DNA of 64,000 nucleotides from Ectobius pallidus (lineage: Eukaryota; Arthropoda; Insecta; Blattodea; Ectobiidae): positions 12,618,451 through 12,682,450 of the forward strand of contig CAXKWD010000011.1 of the NCBI GenBank assembly GCA_964059195.1, in the 5' to 3' direction. The translations under genes were made by a program, and so were the position numbers. Positions 21,092-32,850 of this stretch are shown in pieces. Each line of letters begins with the position of its first letter. Position 1 is the first letter of the stretch. Below the pieces are notes generated by a model, which did not search any database, was not told the origin of the DNA, and was given only the letters and a program-made list of their open reading frames with translations.

Positions 21092-21519
21092 TAATAATAA
21101 TAATAATAATAAATATTAATCGGTATTATACACCTTACATATGTAATCAATTGTTAATAAATCATCCTATTTGTAAACGATTAGGCGTGTTTCATGATTT
21201 TCCGATGTGCTAAATTTGATAAAAATGCAATCAAATTAAATAAACCGTAGTTGCCTTAGTGTTGTAATTATTGTAAAAGTTACAGGACTGCTTTCCAATC
21301 ACATTGAGTTTAGCAATATGCTTACAACACAAACCACGAGAAAAGAAAAAGCTAGATATATCAAAATTTAAAATTCAGAAGTAGATTGATTAAAAAATAT
21401 AAAACACTGTGTTAAAAATAGTCGTACAAATAGGCGTGCGACTCATGGTTGCGTTGTACGTCGTACGTCTATGAAATAGTCGTATGTGTACTAATATAGT
21501 GGTACGTATGGCAACCCTG
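20916..21519. mobile_element. hAT MITE, CAGGGTTGC family
   Basis: Ends CAGGGTTGCGAGATCAG and TACGTATGGCAACCCTG, with subterminal TAGTCGTA repeats at both sides, and an exact 8 bp duplication GTCGCCAC (20908-20915, 21520-21527). A central (AAT)n tract occupies about 80 bp. Confidence 0.92.
21032..21112. repeat. (AAT)n microsatellite
   Basis: AAT run with two AAC interruptions, inside a hAT MITE. Confidence 0.96.
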
Positions 21520-21527
21520 GTCGCCAC

Positions 21528-22287
21528 CAACGCGATCTGTTGGGGAAAAAAGTGAAAGTAGATAGATAACAATGCATCCAAGTTATTGTTATTAATCGAA
21601 CTATTCAGAACGTTAACATGCGGTACATCAAAGGCATGCGATTCATTATTGTTCTTCGCCTCCTTGTCACTCGATAAGAACGCGCTGTTGTCACGTGTAA
21701 CTTAGCGCCCACAGACCGGTCATAAGAAATATACAGACGATCATTAATATAGTCCCTCTTAATAGTTTGCATGCATTCCCTTCCGCTTAGCCTTCACATC
21801 ATAATCATCATCATCATCATCATCATTACTATTATTATTAACACCGACAAACATAAAGAGAACACTATCATGTTGCAAGAGATCTTGCAACTATGCTGAA
21901 GTACTCACGCGGAGTTGACATGTAGCTGTCAAAATGCATTCTTAGATTCTGATTGGTTGAAATTCCTGAGGTAACAATCTGATTGGCGCGGCAGGAAATA
22001 AAGAACATTGCTATCTCCTGTATTAAATATCAAAGACATTCCAGTAGTTCGATAATATATAATTTTTTTTCTCTTGGCCCACCGCCAGATGGTGCTGAGG
22101 CAACTTTTAGGAAACAGGTAGCATACATTGCAGGAACACAAAGCGACAAAATCAAGTCTCCTTGCCGCATGCTACAAGTTAACTGTTGTTGCCGGGACGT
22201 ATGCGTCACCTCTCGACATGATTCCATGTGTAGAACAGTGTCGCCGTTATCCTACAGTCAACGGATCGGTGCTGCTTGTATCGTGCG
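21528..22287. other. Unassigned stretch upstream of the MADF remnant
   Basis: Contains a short ATC/ATT run at 21801-21838. From about 21930 the sequence is less AT-rich and not repetitive within the window; it could be the 5' flank of the MADF remnant. No gene called. Confidence 0.4.
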
Positions 22288-22625
22288 ACGTGGACTGGAG
22301 CAATGAAGAAAACCACGTCATTTATTGAAGATTACCATAATTCACCCGAATTATGGAACAACAAAATTAGTAATTAGAATGACATTAGAATGAAAAATGA
22401 TAAGTTAAAGCAATTAGCGAGTAAATACAATTGTACGGTGGCTGAGGTAAAAAAGAAAATCAAGAACTTGCGTTCAGCATTTTATCGTGAGCGAAAAAAA
22501 ACTACAATAACAAAGAGTGGCTCATCTCCCAGCAAAAAGGGAAATGGTATTTGAGCTTTTTTTATTCGATTCAGAGCTATTACTTAATAAGCTGCTGCCA
22601 AGACTGTTTGTAAATACACGATGAA
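22288..22625 (+). pseudogene. MADF/Myb-SANT-like domain gene, broken
   Basis: Three frame segments together give a MADF domain: DWSNEEN (from a GTG at 22290), then FIEDYHNSPELW (22320s), then DKLKQLASKYNCTVAEVKKK followed by IKNLRSAFYRERKK and a KSGSSPSKKG linker, and a final Trp-Tyr (KWY) after another frame change near 22540. A TAG interrupts the second segment after NNKISN. MADF domains bind DNA and occur in insect transcription factors and as the accessory protein of PIF/Harbinger transposons. The start codon, one internal stop and two frame changes make it inactive. The parent gene type is not decided by the sequence. Confidence 0.65.
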
Positions 22626-23675
22626 CTAAACTCTAGTTGCCTGAATAGAATCGTTTTAGACGCATGCTACACGCATAGACGGCAAAGCGCATGCGATGTG
22701 GGGAGACAAATAACCCATGCGACATTACTGTGGCACTTAGTCTCACACTTATAATCAGGCAACACTAGGAAACAAGTATCATGCCTCATGTCGTTCAGTG
22801 TAGCCTCAGTGGAATTGCGCCTTAATAATCAACAAATATGAGGCCCTGGCAGAGAAATAGATTAAGCCATCCCTCCGGTACCAACAACATTTCTGCGAGT
22901 TCTTTCTGGTTCAGCTGTTTCCTAAGAACGGGGACACGTTTGGTGATTTAGTTGTTTTCTTCCAGCATTTCCGATGGTAACGTCTTTTATCCTATCTTAT
23001 CGCGCGGGGATCGTGTCTCCGATCTGATAATCTAATAGAGTGAGAAAAACCCCGTGAAATTTTCTCTCGGATCGGCTGCCACGAGGGTTGACTCCGAGAC
23101 ATTTCTAGGCAAACTGCCTCATCTTCTTGGTCGTCTTGGCCACAGCAGATCAGAGTTCTTTCTCAGGGCACATGTCTTAAATTCAGTTCTCTCATAGGCG
23201 TATGTGTTGATATATTAGATATCATCAGTCTCTTGTTGCTTTTTCATTTTCATAACATTTTTGTGAAGGCTTTCGAAAGTAAATTAACTTAAGATTTTGT
23301 TTTCAAAAATATATAATACATAGAAAAATGTTGCTATGTCGTTGGGACTTTTTCCATTGTGTGAGATAACAAAACTTGTGTTTTTATAATATGATATAAA
23401 TTCGAAATGTATTTCACAAAATGTATTCTTTATTTAAGCAAGCGATTTTTCTTCACTATTATTACGATTTCCTTAAATCACTTAAGTGTTTTTCTCCCCC
23501 TTAGATTTTTTAAAGCTGGCACTTACAACGTTTTACTACTCGGGCAATCAAATTGTGTTTTAAGGATATTGTGAATGCTCGCTTAAAGATATTATAATGA
23601 ACAAAGTGATATAAAGTTAATCACAGTCTTATTTTCGTGTTTTGACTGGATACAGAAATTGCTGCACATCGTCAT
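22626..23675. other. Unassigned stretch
   Basis: 22640-23180 has mixed composition without recognised repeat or frame; 23220-23650 is AT-rich. No gene supported. Confidence 0.4.
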
Positions 23676-24171
23676 ATAAGAAAGAAAACACGATGGCACG
23701 TATGCAGATGGCACAATTATTTATGGATTCCCTTGGCTCGTGTTTGCAATGATTGCGGTGCAGCAGGTAGCATTTCACAGAGACGATTTGATTGCGAAGT
23801 TGTGCGGGGGTGTGTTTGCTGTTTACTGCGAGATTTATGTTTCTTTCCGGGCCGGGGGATCGCGAAAACGGTTCAGTTTGAAATCGTTGACAATCCCGTC
23901 CACTTCATCTTCCGAGATGACAGTGGAGGGAAAAATTGGGAACTTTCTCGAAATAGAGTGCTACATGACGCTCAATATTTTGATTATCTTCCAAACACAC
24001 CCCCGGGTTTTCAATGCTACTTCGTACGACATTTTTCACATCTACGCTCTCTTTCCTCCAGCCCTCTACAAGTACGATTTCTACGTTACAAACGGCATTT
24101 GGTCTCGCTATTCGACAGAGGAGGGTAACGAGAAAAACAGTGAAGCTGGGGTTATAGCCAGGGAAGCCTGA
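23676..24171 (+). CDS. Unassigned open frame, about 165 codons
   Basis: An open frame runs from after a TAA near 23674 to TGA at 24171; it contains ATG at 23749 and reads YGFPWLVFAMIAVQQVAF early on, and PPALYKYDFYVTNGIWSRYS near the end. A second 131-codon frame overlaps in another phase (from 23733). Base composition is less AT-rich than the surroundings. I recognise no domain. It could be an exon of a host gene, a decayed viral or transposon frame, or chance openness in a GC-richer patch. No start signal or splice context is convincing. Confidence 0.25.
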
Positions 24172-24399
24172 ATGTCTTTTTGCAGCAGCGGCTCGTGCGT
24201 TATCGTGGGCATGATATATTGTTAATAATATCCATTATCCATATACATAATACCCCTATTATTATAGCTAAAACATAAAGTTAGCAGTATTATTATTGTT
24301 ATTATTAAAATAAATTACGGATAATTGCGAGCAAGAACTTAAAATTGGCTTATATTAAAATGCTCTAGATATAAACACTATTAATAAAATATATTGTTG

Positions 24400-24620
24400 T
24401 ATCTCGGGCTTCCAACCGGGTGAGTTGGAGGTTTGGTTCCAAGCTTTCGGCAGCAATCTCTGCTGTCATCTTCTGGGAGAAGTGAGCCAGACGGAAAAAA
24501 GCTGTTCTTATATATGAAAAGACTGGATATATTAGAGAAAAATTAGAGAGTGGATTCTTTGAATGGAGAGTTCTGATTGGTCAGGAAGGAAAAATAGAAT
24601 TTAATAATGTTGAATGTGGA
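24400..24620 (-). mobile_element. Possible Penelope-like element terminal fragment
   Basis: On the minus strand CAGAAGATGACAGCAGAGAT followed by TGCTGCCGAAAGCTTGG resembles the stem-loop plus CGAAA block found in terminal repeats of Penelope-like elements. A comparable motif is in the foldback at 57461. No reverse transcriptase is nearby. Low certainty. Confidence 0.35.
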
Positions 24621-25051
24621 ATCGGTCCTTATGAGGACCAATAATTTACTGGGGAGACAGAGTATAAGAGCTTTCCAAACTGTTTGGCTCGCTTTTGGAG
24701 AATTAGATTACTGGTTTTGGCTATTTCTTTCAACTCTTCACCGCATGTTAACGATGAGAAAATGTGACATTCGCACATACGTTTCAAATAAAGCAATGGA
24801 AAGGTTTTCGGTTCCAGTGATGCCAATCGTACGGTCTGTACCGTACAGATAAGATCATTTGTACTCAATGCACTTTGTGCGGTCCGATTACTGAACCTTA
24901 CGCATTAGGCCTATATCGGTCCTGATGAAACACTTTGTCGATATTTATTTATCTGAAAAAGTTCAGTCGTTAGAAATACCTTAGATTTAAACAGTTTATT
25001 TAAATGCACATAAATGACTAATTCAATATTCTATATAATAATAGTAAATAC
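24621..25051. other. Unassigned stretch
   Basis: An 81-codon plus-strand frame at 24607 is not recognised. Nothing else seen. Confidence 0.35.
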
Positions 25052-25403
25052 TAGGGATGGGTCAATACCAGATTTTCTCGATACTCGATACCGATACATG
25101 ATTTTTTCCCTCGTTACTCGATACTTCGATACTCGATACTGTCAACATTTCTAGTTTCAATAAATAGGTACATTAAAAATTAAAAGTTGAGAGAACTGTG
25201 TAATACCAACAAAATTAATTAAGTGTGCATATTTAATGAGACAAAATTTAATATCATCAGTAGCCTATAATTATTTTTAAACTCTACATTAAAACTAAAA
25301 TTAGTTTTTGAAACAGTCCACTCACAAGTTTTTGTTCATAAATACTAGCATTCTCACTTAATTTCAGAATTGCAGAATTGCAGGATTACCATAGTATCGA
25401 AAA
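25052..25403 (+). mobile_element. hAT-type MITE, TATCGA family, right end lost
   Basis: Starts with TAGGGATGGGTCAATACCAG and follows the family to AGTATCGAAAA at about 25403, where it is cut off and fused to a different repeat. About 80 bp of the right end are missing. Confidence 0.85.
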
Positions 25404-25835
25404 GGTTGAAATTTTTAAAAATTTATATCTAGGGCCCTATGAAGTATAGAGGGAAACTTTGTTTCAATAAATTACAGTACTCCGTATGGAGTTCACAGTG
25501 ACACCAACAATTTCGGGGTTTTGGGAGTACGAGTGGGGGTGGGGGAGGGGGAGATGGAAATTAGAAATTTTTGAAACAACGTCTTGTGGGGTATCGTTGA
25601 AAAGCTCTTGATGAGTACTCTACAAATCAATAACTAGTATCTCGATAGCTCTCATATAAGGCGAGATATGAATGTTTGAAAAAGTGCTCTTTCCTCCTTT
25701 TTGCAGTTATTATTGCGGGTTTGTCATGCCAAGGCTAAAGAAGAAGAGTGCTGCGCAGCGACAATAAATTAAACCAAAAGCACTTCTAAATCTACCTCAG
25801 ACTTTAGGCCTGCCTAAAGGGATTTCTTAATCTTT
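25404..25835 (+). repeat. Dispersed repeat G, copy A
   Basis: Shares about 430 bp with 47670-48098: CTATGAAGTATAGAGGGAAA, a G-rich stretch, TGTGGGGTATCGTTGAAAAG, and a short frame MPRLKKKSAAQRQ ending in TAA. The same stop lies at the same position in copy B (MPRLKKKGVTQRQ), so both derive from an already interrupted source. Frames starting MPRLKKK with an AQR motif are reminiscent of the start of transposon-encoded proteins, which is inference only. Confidence 0.7.
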
Positions 25836-26455
25836 AGGAGACTGGCTAGATTAGCAGTATTCACTTAGATTGCTCACTGTCTGTTTGGTTTACATAAGTG
25901 TGTATTTTGTTTATAGAAGTGCTAATTATTTTTATGTAAAATGCTCATTTTTATTGGTTAAGGTCTTGGTATAAGAATCCTAGCCTTAGATCACAATGGA
26001 TATCAGTGAATTTTTTTAAGGTACAGCACGAGCCGCGGCTGTTTTCCCCTCTTTCATGAACACGTCAGGAAAATCTCCATTTGAATGCTACCAACCGATA
26101 GAGGGCTCTTTTGTGTAGTGGAGCTGTACGGACCGCAATGCTGAGGCAATAAATAGCGTATTGCGTAGCATAGTCATTCCATTGACACCGGGCCTTGTCC
26201 CCAAACAATAAAAATCTCAATACATCGGGCATTAGTTATGAAAGATTTGAAAATGAAGTTTTACACTGCTGACTTGCGCAAAGGATTTCGGTTGTGAAGG
26301 GGGAAATAACGCGTCTGTCCTGAGTGAAGACATAAAACATAACGAAGAAATTCAATATGCGACTTGTGACTTATCAAAACACAGCGCTTAGAACAATCAC
26401 GGGAAAGAAAGGATCTTTGTATAAAGGAAGGATCTAGAATTCTCTAAATGGCTTC
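25836..26455. other. Unassigned stretch
   Basis: No gene or named repeat recognised; moderately complex sequence at 26010-26350. Confidence 0.4.
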
Positions 26456-26457
26456 TA

Positions 26458-27312
26458 AGGGGGGACATACAGCTTTCGGTGAAATTCATCGGTGAGAAAT
26501 AGGTGAATTTCATCTTTTCCCAGCAATGAACTGCTTTACAATCTTGCAATCTGACATACTCTTTATTGACTACTTCTACAATTGCATACTATTTTGAAAA
26601 TTAATTAAACTGTTTCTGTTATGGGTAATTATCGTTACAAAATGGCAGCCACGTTTCGTGCACTAAAATACCGTTTTCGTGATAATTTCCACAAACGGCA
26701 ATATTTTTCAGTGATTCTTTCTTCTATCTGTTAGCAAACTTCATGTAAACATCATCATCTACAATCTTAGGAATATCTAAAGTATAAATATTTTTAAAAA
26801 ATCACTTTTTTAAAATATTTCTCCTCATTATATATATCATATCATATGAATATATCATATGAACAATATCATAAAATATTGTCATATCATATGAACAATA
26901 TCATAAAATAATAAAATATCATATGAACAACACTATCAACAATCATTCATTTACCATTAATAGTTTAGTTTTTAAATATATATAAAATAAACTATTAAAG
27001 GTAAATGAATGATTGTAGATAGTGTTGTTCATATGATATTAACAAATACACAGAAAAATAATCACTCAGAAATATTGGTATTTGCGGCAATATCATGGAA
27101 ATGGCATTTCAGTATATGAAACGTGGCTGAGATTTTGAAACGATAATTACCCATAACTGTAAAAGTATGATTAATTTTGAAAATATTATGCAATTGTAGA
27201 AGTAGTCAATAAAGATTGCAAGATTGTAGAGGAATTAATTGCTGTGGAAAAAAATAATGAAATTCACCTTTTTCTCACTTATGAATTTCAGCGAAAGCTG
27301 TATGTCTCCCCT
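26458..27312. mobile_element. Long foldback element, copy 1
   Basis: Two imperfect inverted arms of roughly 350-400 bp starting AGGGGGGACATACAGCTTTC and ending GAAAGCTGTATGTCTCCCCT, flanked by TA. Arms share AATTCACC, TTCTACAATTGCAT, TGGGTAATTATCGTT and GAAACGTGGCTG-type blocks. The centre holds a second hairpin built on TATCATATGAACA and ATTCATTTACC. No transposase frame. Sister copy at 55854. Confidence 0.85.
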
Positions 27313-28189
27313 TATGCTCTGATGAACTTCATGATCGATAATATTTTGACAAGTGTGTAAATTGTTATTGACACGAGGCCTGAAAGTTAAAAATACCTCT
27401 CTTGCTCAACTTTCTTATTTTTCAGGACTAAAGGATTCTGAGAAAAAATGTTGGATTGTAGTAAGCCTAAAATTACACTAAGAAAAGCTATTCCTCATGC
27501 CTTAAGTCTCGTCAATCATAATATAATGTATTTTTAAATAATGAATCCAATTTAATAAGGCACGGCATAAAAATATGGCAAAACTATCAAATTATGAATT
27601 ACCAGAATTTATCTAGTGGTCATTCTCGTACTCACAAAAATAATGACCACTCATTCGCATTACATTTTCGATATTTTCATTGTCATATGTTCATTTTCAT
27701 TACTTTTCACGGCTTTCATTATCAGTTAACATCCTAGTCATGTTCTTAAAATATATAATAATTTTGTCTTATTTAGAGTATTTAGAAATTATCTGCTTCG
27801 AAATTTTCCAGTATTAAAATGTTTTAGAAATAGTAGTCATTATTTTATTATTATTGTTATTGTTATTGTTATTTTATACTAGCCTATGTAACTAGTTATG
27901 TTGATCTTTCAGAAGAAAGTGAGAAATTGAATAGCGTGAGGAATACGGGAATTCAATGGATGTGTTCAGGCTTTCTCGATAATGCCACACAAAGTTCATG
28001 TAGTTTGATAATCCCAACAGATCGACCTTTTCATGGAATCAAAGGGGAAATGTTATTCTAATGTGTTGCAATATATTCACATTTTGCAAAAGTCAATGAC
28101 TTGTTTCATTTTTTCTACAAAACATTAACAACATATTGCTATAATATATTGCAATATATATTGCTAATATTGCTATACTAATAATAATG
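27313..28189. other. Unassigned AT-rich stretch
   Basis: Nothing recognised. Confidence 0.4.
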
Positions 28190-28850
28190 GAAACACATGA
28201 GAATTTCCGAGAAGAAAACAAAAGTGATGGCATCCCAAGGGACAAACCACTTCAGATGTAAAACAGTAATAAATAATAAAATAATAGAACAAGTAAACAA
28301 TTTTAATTATCTGAGATTTAATGTATCCTACTGCCAAAGGAACGACATCAATATAAAATTAAACAGATTTTATAGCATGTGTGGCACAATAAGAAGAACA
28401 CTGAAAAATAAAACATTAAGAACAACTCAAATAAAATTCTATAAAACAATGCCAGTACCCATGTTAACATATGCCTGTGAGAATTGGACACTTACTAGAT
28501 CAGATAGAAGAAAGACAGAGGCAGCCGAAATGAAATTCTTACGTTCAGTAGCGGGCTACACACTTTTAGACAAAAAAAATATAATGAGGCAATTAGAACA
28601 GAGTTAAAAATATACAATGTAAAAGACAGAATAAATCATATAAGAAATATGGCTAGAACATATAGAAAGAATACCACCAAATAGATTACCATGGATTTTA
28701 CTTCATTATCAACCTAAAGGCAAAAGAAGAGTGGGACGCCCAATTGCTAGATGGGGAGACTCGATCTCTTGATGTGGAAACAGGCCTAAGGCCTAAATCC
28801 ATGAACTAGAAGAAGAGAAGATAATGGAAACATTAATTGCTATTTAAGGC
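28190..28850 (+). pseudogene. Non-LTR retrotransposon, reverse-transcriptase 3' remnant
   Basis: A 136-codon frame (28197-28607) encodes the region after the catalytic core: EKKTKVMA, then YSMCGTIRRTLKNKTLRTTQ, KFYKTMPVPMLTYACENWTL and AAEMKFLRSVAGYTLLDKKN. After frame changes, WLEHIERIPPNRLPWILLHY and KGKRRVGRPIARWGD continue to about 28760. This order (E-x-W-T-L, AAEM-x-FLR, then GRP-x-x-RW) is typical of the C-terminus of insect endonuclease/reverse-transcriptase LINEs. The catalytic domains are missing and there are several stops, so it is a 5'-truncated, decayed copy just upstream of the minisatellite. Confidence 0.82.
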
Positions 28851-29055
28851 AGGGCACATAACGCGTTAGGGAGCAATGAGAGGTGTATACTTCAAACCCC
28901 ATTGGCCCGAAGTGTCGATTGTGTAAGTCAGTCATTTGATTTTTGCGTAGAGTAGCTGTCTTATATCAAAAAGGGTGATTTTAATAACCCTTGAACAATA
29001 AGTTAACGACTCAAAACACATACGGTTGTAAAGGAATGAACCAAATACTTATCAT

Positions 29056-31245
29056 GGGTAATCACAAAAGAGATTAAGAATTTCGTAGTTAATCCCACGA
29101 GAGATTACGAATTCCATGGTAATCCCACGAGAGATTACGAATGTTCTAGATAATCCCACGAGAGATTGCAAATTCCATAGGTAATCCCACGAGAGATTAC
29201 GAATGTTCTAGGTAATCCCACGAGAGATTGCGAATTCCATAGGTAATCCCACGAGATATTACGAACGTTCTAGGTAATACCACGAGAGATTGCGAATTCC
29301 ATAGGTAATGCCACGAGAGATTACGAATGTTCTAGGTATCCCACGAGAGATTACGAATTCCATAGGTAATACCACGATAGATTACGAATGTTCAAGGTAA
29401 TCCCACAAGAGGTTGGGAATTCCATAGGTAATCCCACGAGAGATTGGGAATTCCATAGGTAATCCCACGAGAGATTACGAATGTTCAAGGTAATCCCACG
29501 AGAGATTACGAATGTTCAAGGTAATCCCACGAGAGATTGGGAATTCCATAGGTAATCCCACGAGAGATTACGAATGTTCAAGGTAATCCCACGAGAGATT
29601 GGGAATTTCATAGATAATCCCAAGAGAGATTACGAATGTTCAAGGTAATCCCAGGAGAGATTACGAATTCCATAGGTAATCCCACGAGAGATTACGAATG
29701 TTCTAGGTAATCCCATGAGAGATAGCGAATTCCATAGGTAATCCCACGAAAGATTACGAATGTTCTAGGTATCCCACGAGAGATTGGGAATTCCATAGGT
29801 AATCCCACGAGAGATTACGAATGTTCAAGGTAATCCCACGAGAGATTGGGAATTCCATAGGTAATCCCACGAGAGATTACGAATGTTCAAGATAATCCCA
29901 CGAGAGATTGGGAATTTCATAGGTAATCCCAAGAGAGATTACGAATGTTCAAGGTAATCCCACGAGAGATTACGAATTCCATAGGTAATCCCACGAGATA
30001 TTACGAATGTTCTAGGTAATCCCACGAGAGATTGCGAATTCCATAGGTAATTCCCCGAGAGATTACGAATGTTCTAGGTAATCCCACGAGAGATTGCGAA
30101 TTCCATAGGTAATCCCACGAGATATTGCGAATGTTCTAGATAATCCCACGAGAGATTGCGAATTCCATAGGTAATCCCACGAGAGATTACGAATGTTCTA
30201 AGTAATCCCACGAGATATTGCGAATTCCATAGGTAATCCCACAAGAGATTACGAATGTTCTAGGTAATCCCACGAGAGATTGCGAATTCCATAGGTAATC
30301 CCCCGAGAGATTACGAATGTTCTAGGTAATCCCACGAGAGATTGCGAATTCCATAGGTAATCCCACGAGATATTGCGAATGTTCTAGACAATCCCACGAG
30401 AGATTGCGAATTCCATAGGTAATCCCACGAGAGATTACGAATGTTCTAAGTAATCCCACGAGATATTGCGAATTCCATAGGTAATCCCACGAGAGATTAC
30501 GAATGTTCTAGGTAATCCCACGAGAGATTGCGAATTCCATAGGTAATCCCCCGAGAGATTACGAATGTTCTAGGTAATCCCACGTGAGATTGCGAATTCC
30601 ATAGGTAATCCCACGAGATATTGTGAATGTTCTTGATAATCCCACGAGAGATTGCGAATTCCATAGGTAATCCCACGAGAGATTACGAATGTTCTAAGTA
30701 ATCCCACGAGATATTGCGAATTCCATAGGTAATCCCACGAGAGATTACGAATGTTCTAGGTAATCCCACGAGAGATTGCGAATTCCATAGGTAATCCCCC
30801 GAGAGATTACGAATGTTCTAGGTAATCCCACGAGAGATTGCGAATTCCATAGGTAATCCCACGAGATATTGCGAATGTTCTAGATAATCCCACGAGAGAT
30901 TGCGAATTCCATAGGTAATCCCACGAGAGATTACGAATGTTCTAAGTAATCCCACGAGATATTGCGAATTCCATAGGTAATCCCACGAGAGATTACGAAT
31001 GTTCTAGGTATCCCACGAGAGATTACGAATTCCATAGGTAATCCCAAGAGAGATTACGAATGTTCAAGGTAATCCCACGAGAGATTACGAATTCCATAGG
31101 TAATCCCACGAGAGATTACGAATGTTCAAGGTAATCCCACGAGAGATTGGGAATTCCATATGTAATCCCAAGAGAGATTACGAATGTTCTAGGTATTCCA
31201 CGAGAGATTACGAATTCCATAGGTAATCCCACGAGAGATCACGAA
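29056..31245. repeat. 31 bp minisatellite array with 248 bp higher-order repeats
   Basis: About 70 head-to-tail units of 31 bp. Two unit types alternate: one ending GAATTCCATAGG, the other GAATGTTCTAGG, each preceded by TAATCCCACGAGAGATTNCG, making a 62 bp dimer. From about 30130 a variant marker (GTTCTAGA or GTTCTTGA instead of GTTCTAGG) recurs at 30133, 30381, 30629 and 30877, exactly 248 bp apart (eight units). An earlier block (29400-29960) has its own variants with GGGAATTCC and GTTCAAGG. Units at the edges are degenerate. There are no spacers, so it is not a CRISPR. Confidence 0.97.
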
Positions 31246-31257
31246 GCCAGTATAAAA

Positions 31258-31297
31258 ATTAAACTAAACTCCATGGCTCTATATCCCTGGAGGGACT
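31258..31297 (-). mobile_element. SINE family C, tail fragment
   Basis: TAAACTAAACTCCATGGCTC followed by TATATCCCTGGAGGGAC matches the 3' end of family C as seen at 31848. It lies immediately after the minisatellite. Confidence 0.6.
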
Positions 31298-31687
31298 AAC
31301 TACTCTATTAATTCATCGCAGAAGTCGAAACTTCCGGTATGAATTTGCAAAACTTTGTTCATTATTGTAAATTCAAATGAAATGTAATTTAAAACTATTT
31401 TTGCTGCAGTTACACAATCTATTTAGAAAAAGCCGATATGCTCATTAGCGTAACGACCGACCGATCAGTTACATCAAAATGTCGCCATGAGTAAATTGTC
31501 CGTTAATGCAATAAAATATAAAATAAACTATTCTTATGTTGCACATAGGTAAACATTTAAACAAATAACATTGTATACAACGAAACTTTAAATAATACAT
31601 TCTATGAGATGGTTTCCGCTTTTAAAAACTCAATAGTCCCAGATAACAATGATATTTAGGCTCAAATTAGGGAGCAAATTGTAAGAT

Positions 31688-31834
31688 GGTAACTGGTGTC
31701 TTAAAGCATTAGACAAAATCACAAAAACTACATATTTATACAAATACCCTATAATATTGATTTATAAGACTATTATCAAGCCAACTGTACTTTTCAGAAG
31801 TGAATCCTGGGCATTACTTGAAAGAGTAATCTAA
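31688..31834 (+). pseudogene. Reverse-transcriptase fragment, about 48 codons
   Basis: An open segment GNWCLKALDKITKTTYLYKY then LIYKTIIKPTVLFRSESWAL resembles the IYKT-x-IRPV-x-YG-x-E-x-WTL motif found downstream of the catalytic core in insect LINEs, with the YG replaced by FR. It is short and without other domains, so identification is tentative. Confidence 0.45.
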
Positions 31835-31847
31835 AACTGAACTAAAC

Positions 31848-32118
31848 TAAACTCTGTGGCGCTACATCCCTGAAGGGAATTGGCCAACCACCCAACCGCT
31901 GTGATGGCAGGATTGGGGGCATGTGGTATGCATGCCGACAACCACGGCCGTTAATGGTGGTTTTCATGACCGGAGCCGCTACTTCTCTATCAAGTAGCTC
32001 CTCAATTTGAATCACGAGGCTGAGTGGACCTCAGAAAAATCCGAGGACGTACCGGGAATCGAACCCGTTCCGACGGATCTGTAGTCAACGACGCTAACCA
32101 CAAGACCACGCCGGAGCA
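31848..32118 (-). mobile_element. tRNA-derived SINE, family C, full length
   Basis: On the minus strand the head GGCGTGGTCTTGTGGTTAGC (A-box region) and GGGTTCGATTCCC (B box) is followed by TACGTCCTCGGATTTTTCTG, GAAGTAGCGGCTCCGGTCAT and a tail ending in GTTTAGTTTAGTT. Other copies or fragments are at 31258, 43319, 46424, 54155 and 62500. Confidence 0.9.
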
Positions 32119-32181
32119 ATCACTACTCTAAATTCCTGGTAAAGGAAAATACTGTCCGTTCTACAACCCGGCCCTGGAGTA

Positions 32182-32413
32182 AAGATCTCGCACGAAATCT
32201 GTGCCGATGACGACCGTTACTCGCTAGAGAGAGAGACATGCTATTGTGCGAGAGAGAGAGAGAGAGAGAGAGAGAGGTAGCTTGGCCTTTACAAATTGAA
32301 AGGGAGGTACTGCTGCCCGAGAGAGATAGGTAGGAGGACAGTCGACGCTACAGTCCCCATGAAAACATAATGCAATGACGTAGGCAATCGGCACAGATTT
32401 CGTGCGGGATCTA
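32182..32413. mobile_element. TA-flanked MITE, AAGATC family, copy 2
   Basis: Same orientation and ends as the copy at 13184 (AAGATCTCGCACGAAATCTG and complement, last base changed), TA on both sides. The internal GA motif has expanded to a run at 32247-32275. Confidence 0.86.
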
Positions 32414-32850
32414 TAAATAAGTAGGCCTATGTCTCATTCTTTCGCATCACTGTCTGTGAGACAGACATACTTGTTTACTTAGGACCGGATCTAGACCGGA
32501 AAACATCAACCCATTCCACTGTTTAAAACATTTGCACGCCTACCATACATTTCAGTGCATGAATGCCCCCTTAATTCAGCAGAAAAAGTATGATGCCACT
32601 GCTTTGGCCTGCGTATAAATATTGATGTATTGATCTCCATCTAGATTAAAATAGCACTATTTTTTAACATTGGTACTCTCTTGAAACTACAGAACAGGTG
32701 TTGCTAGTGATTAATAAATTTTCACTTTTTTCATGTGTTAAATCACCAACGTAAAAAAATCTGATGTGTATCTCACATAACGTCCTCTGCACAAATAAAA
32801 GTTTGCCTCTTAGTATAATATGACATTATAAGTATATATCTATATATATA
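32414..32850. other. Unassigned stretch with an old dispersed repeat
   Basis: 32609-32740 is similar to 41801-41930 (shared TGATCTCCA, GATTAAAA, GATACTCT-like blocks), suggesting a degraded repeat family I cannot name. Confidence 0.4.

Noticed and set aside
29056..31245. Possible CRISPR array
   Set aside because: Units are contiguous 31 bp repeats without unique spacers, in a eukaryotic context; it is a minisatellite.
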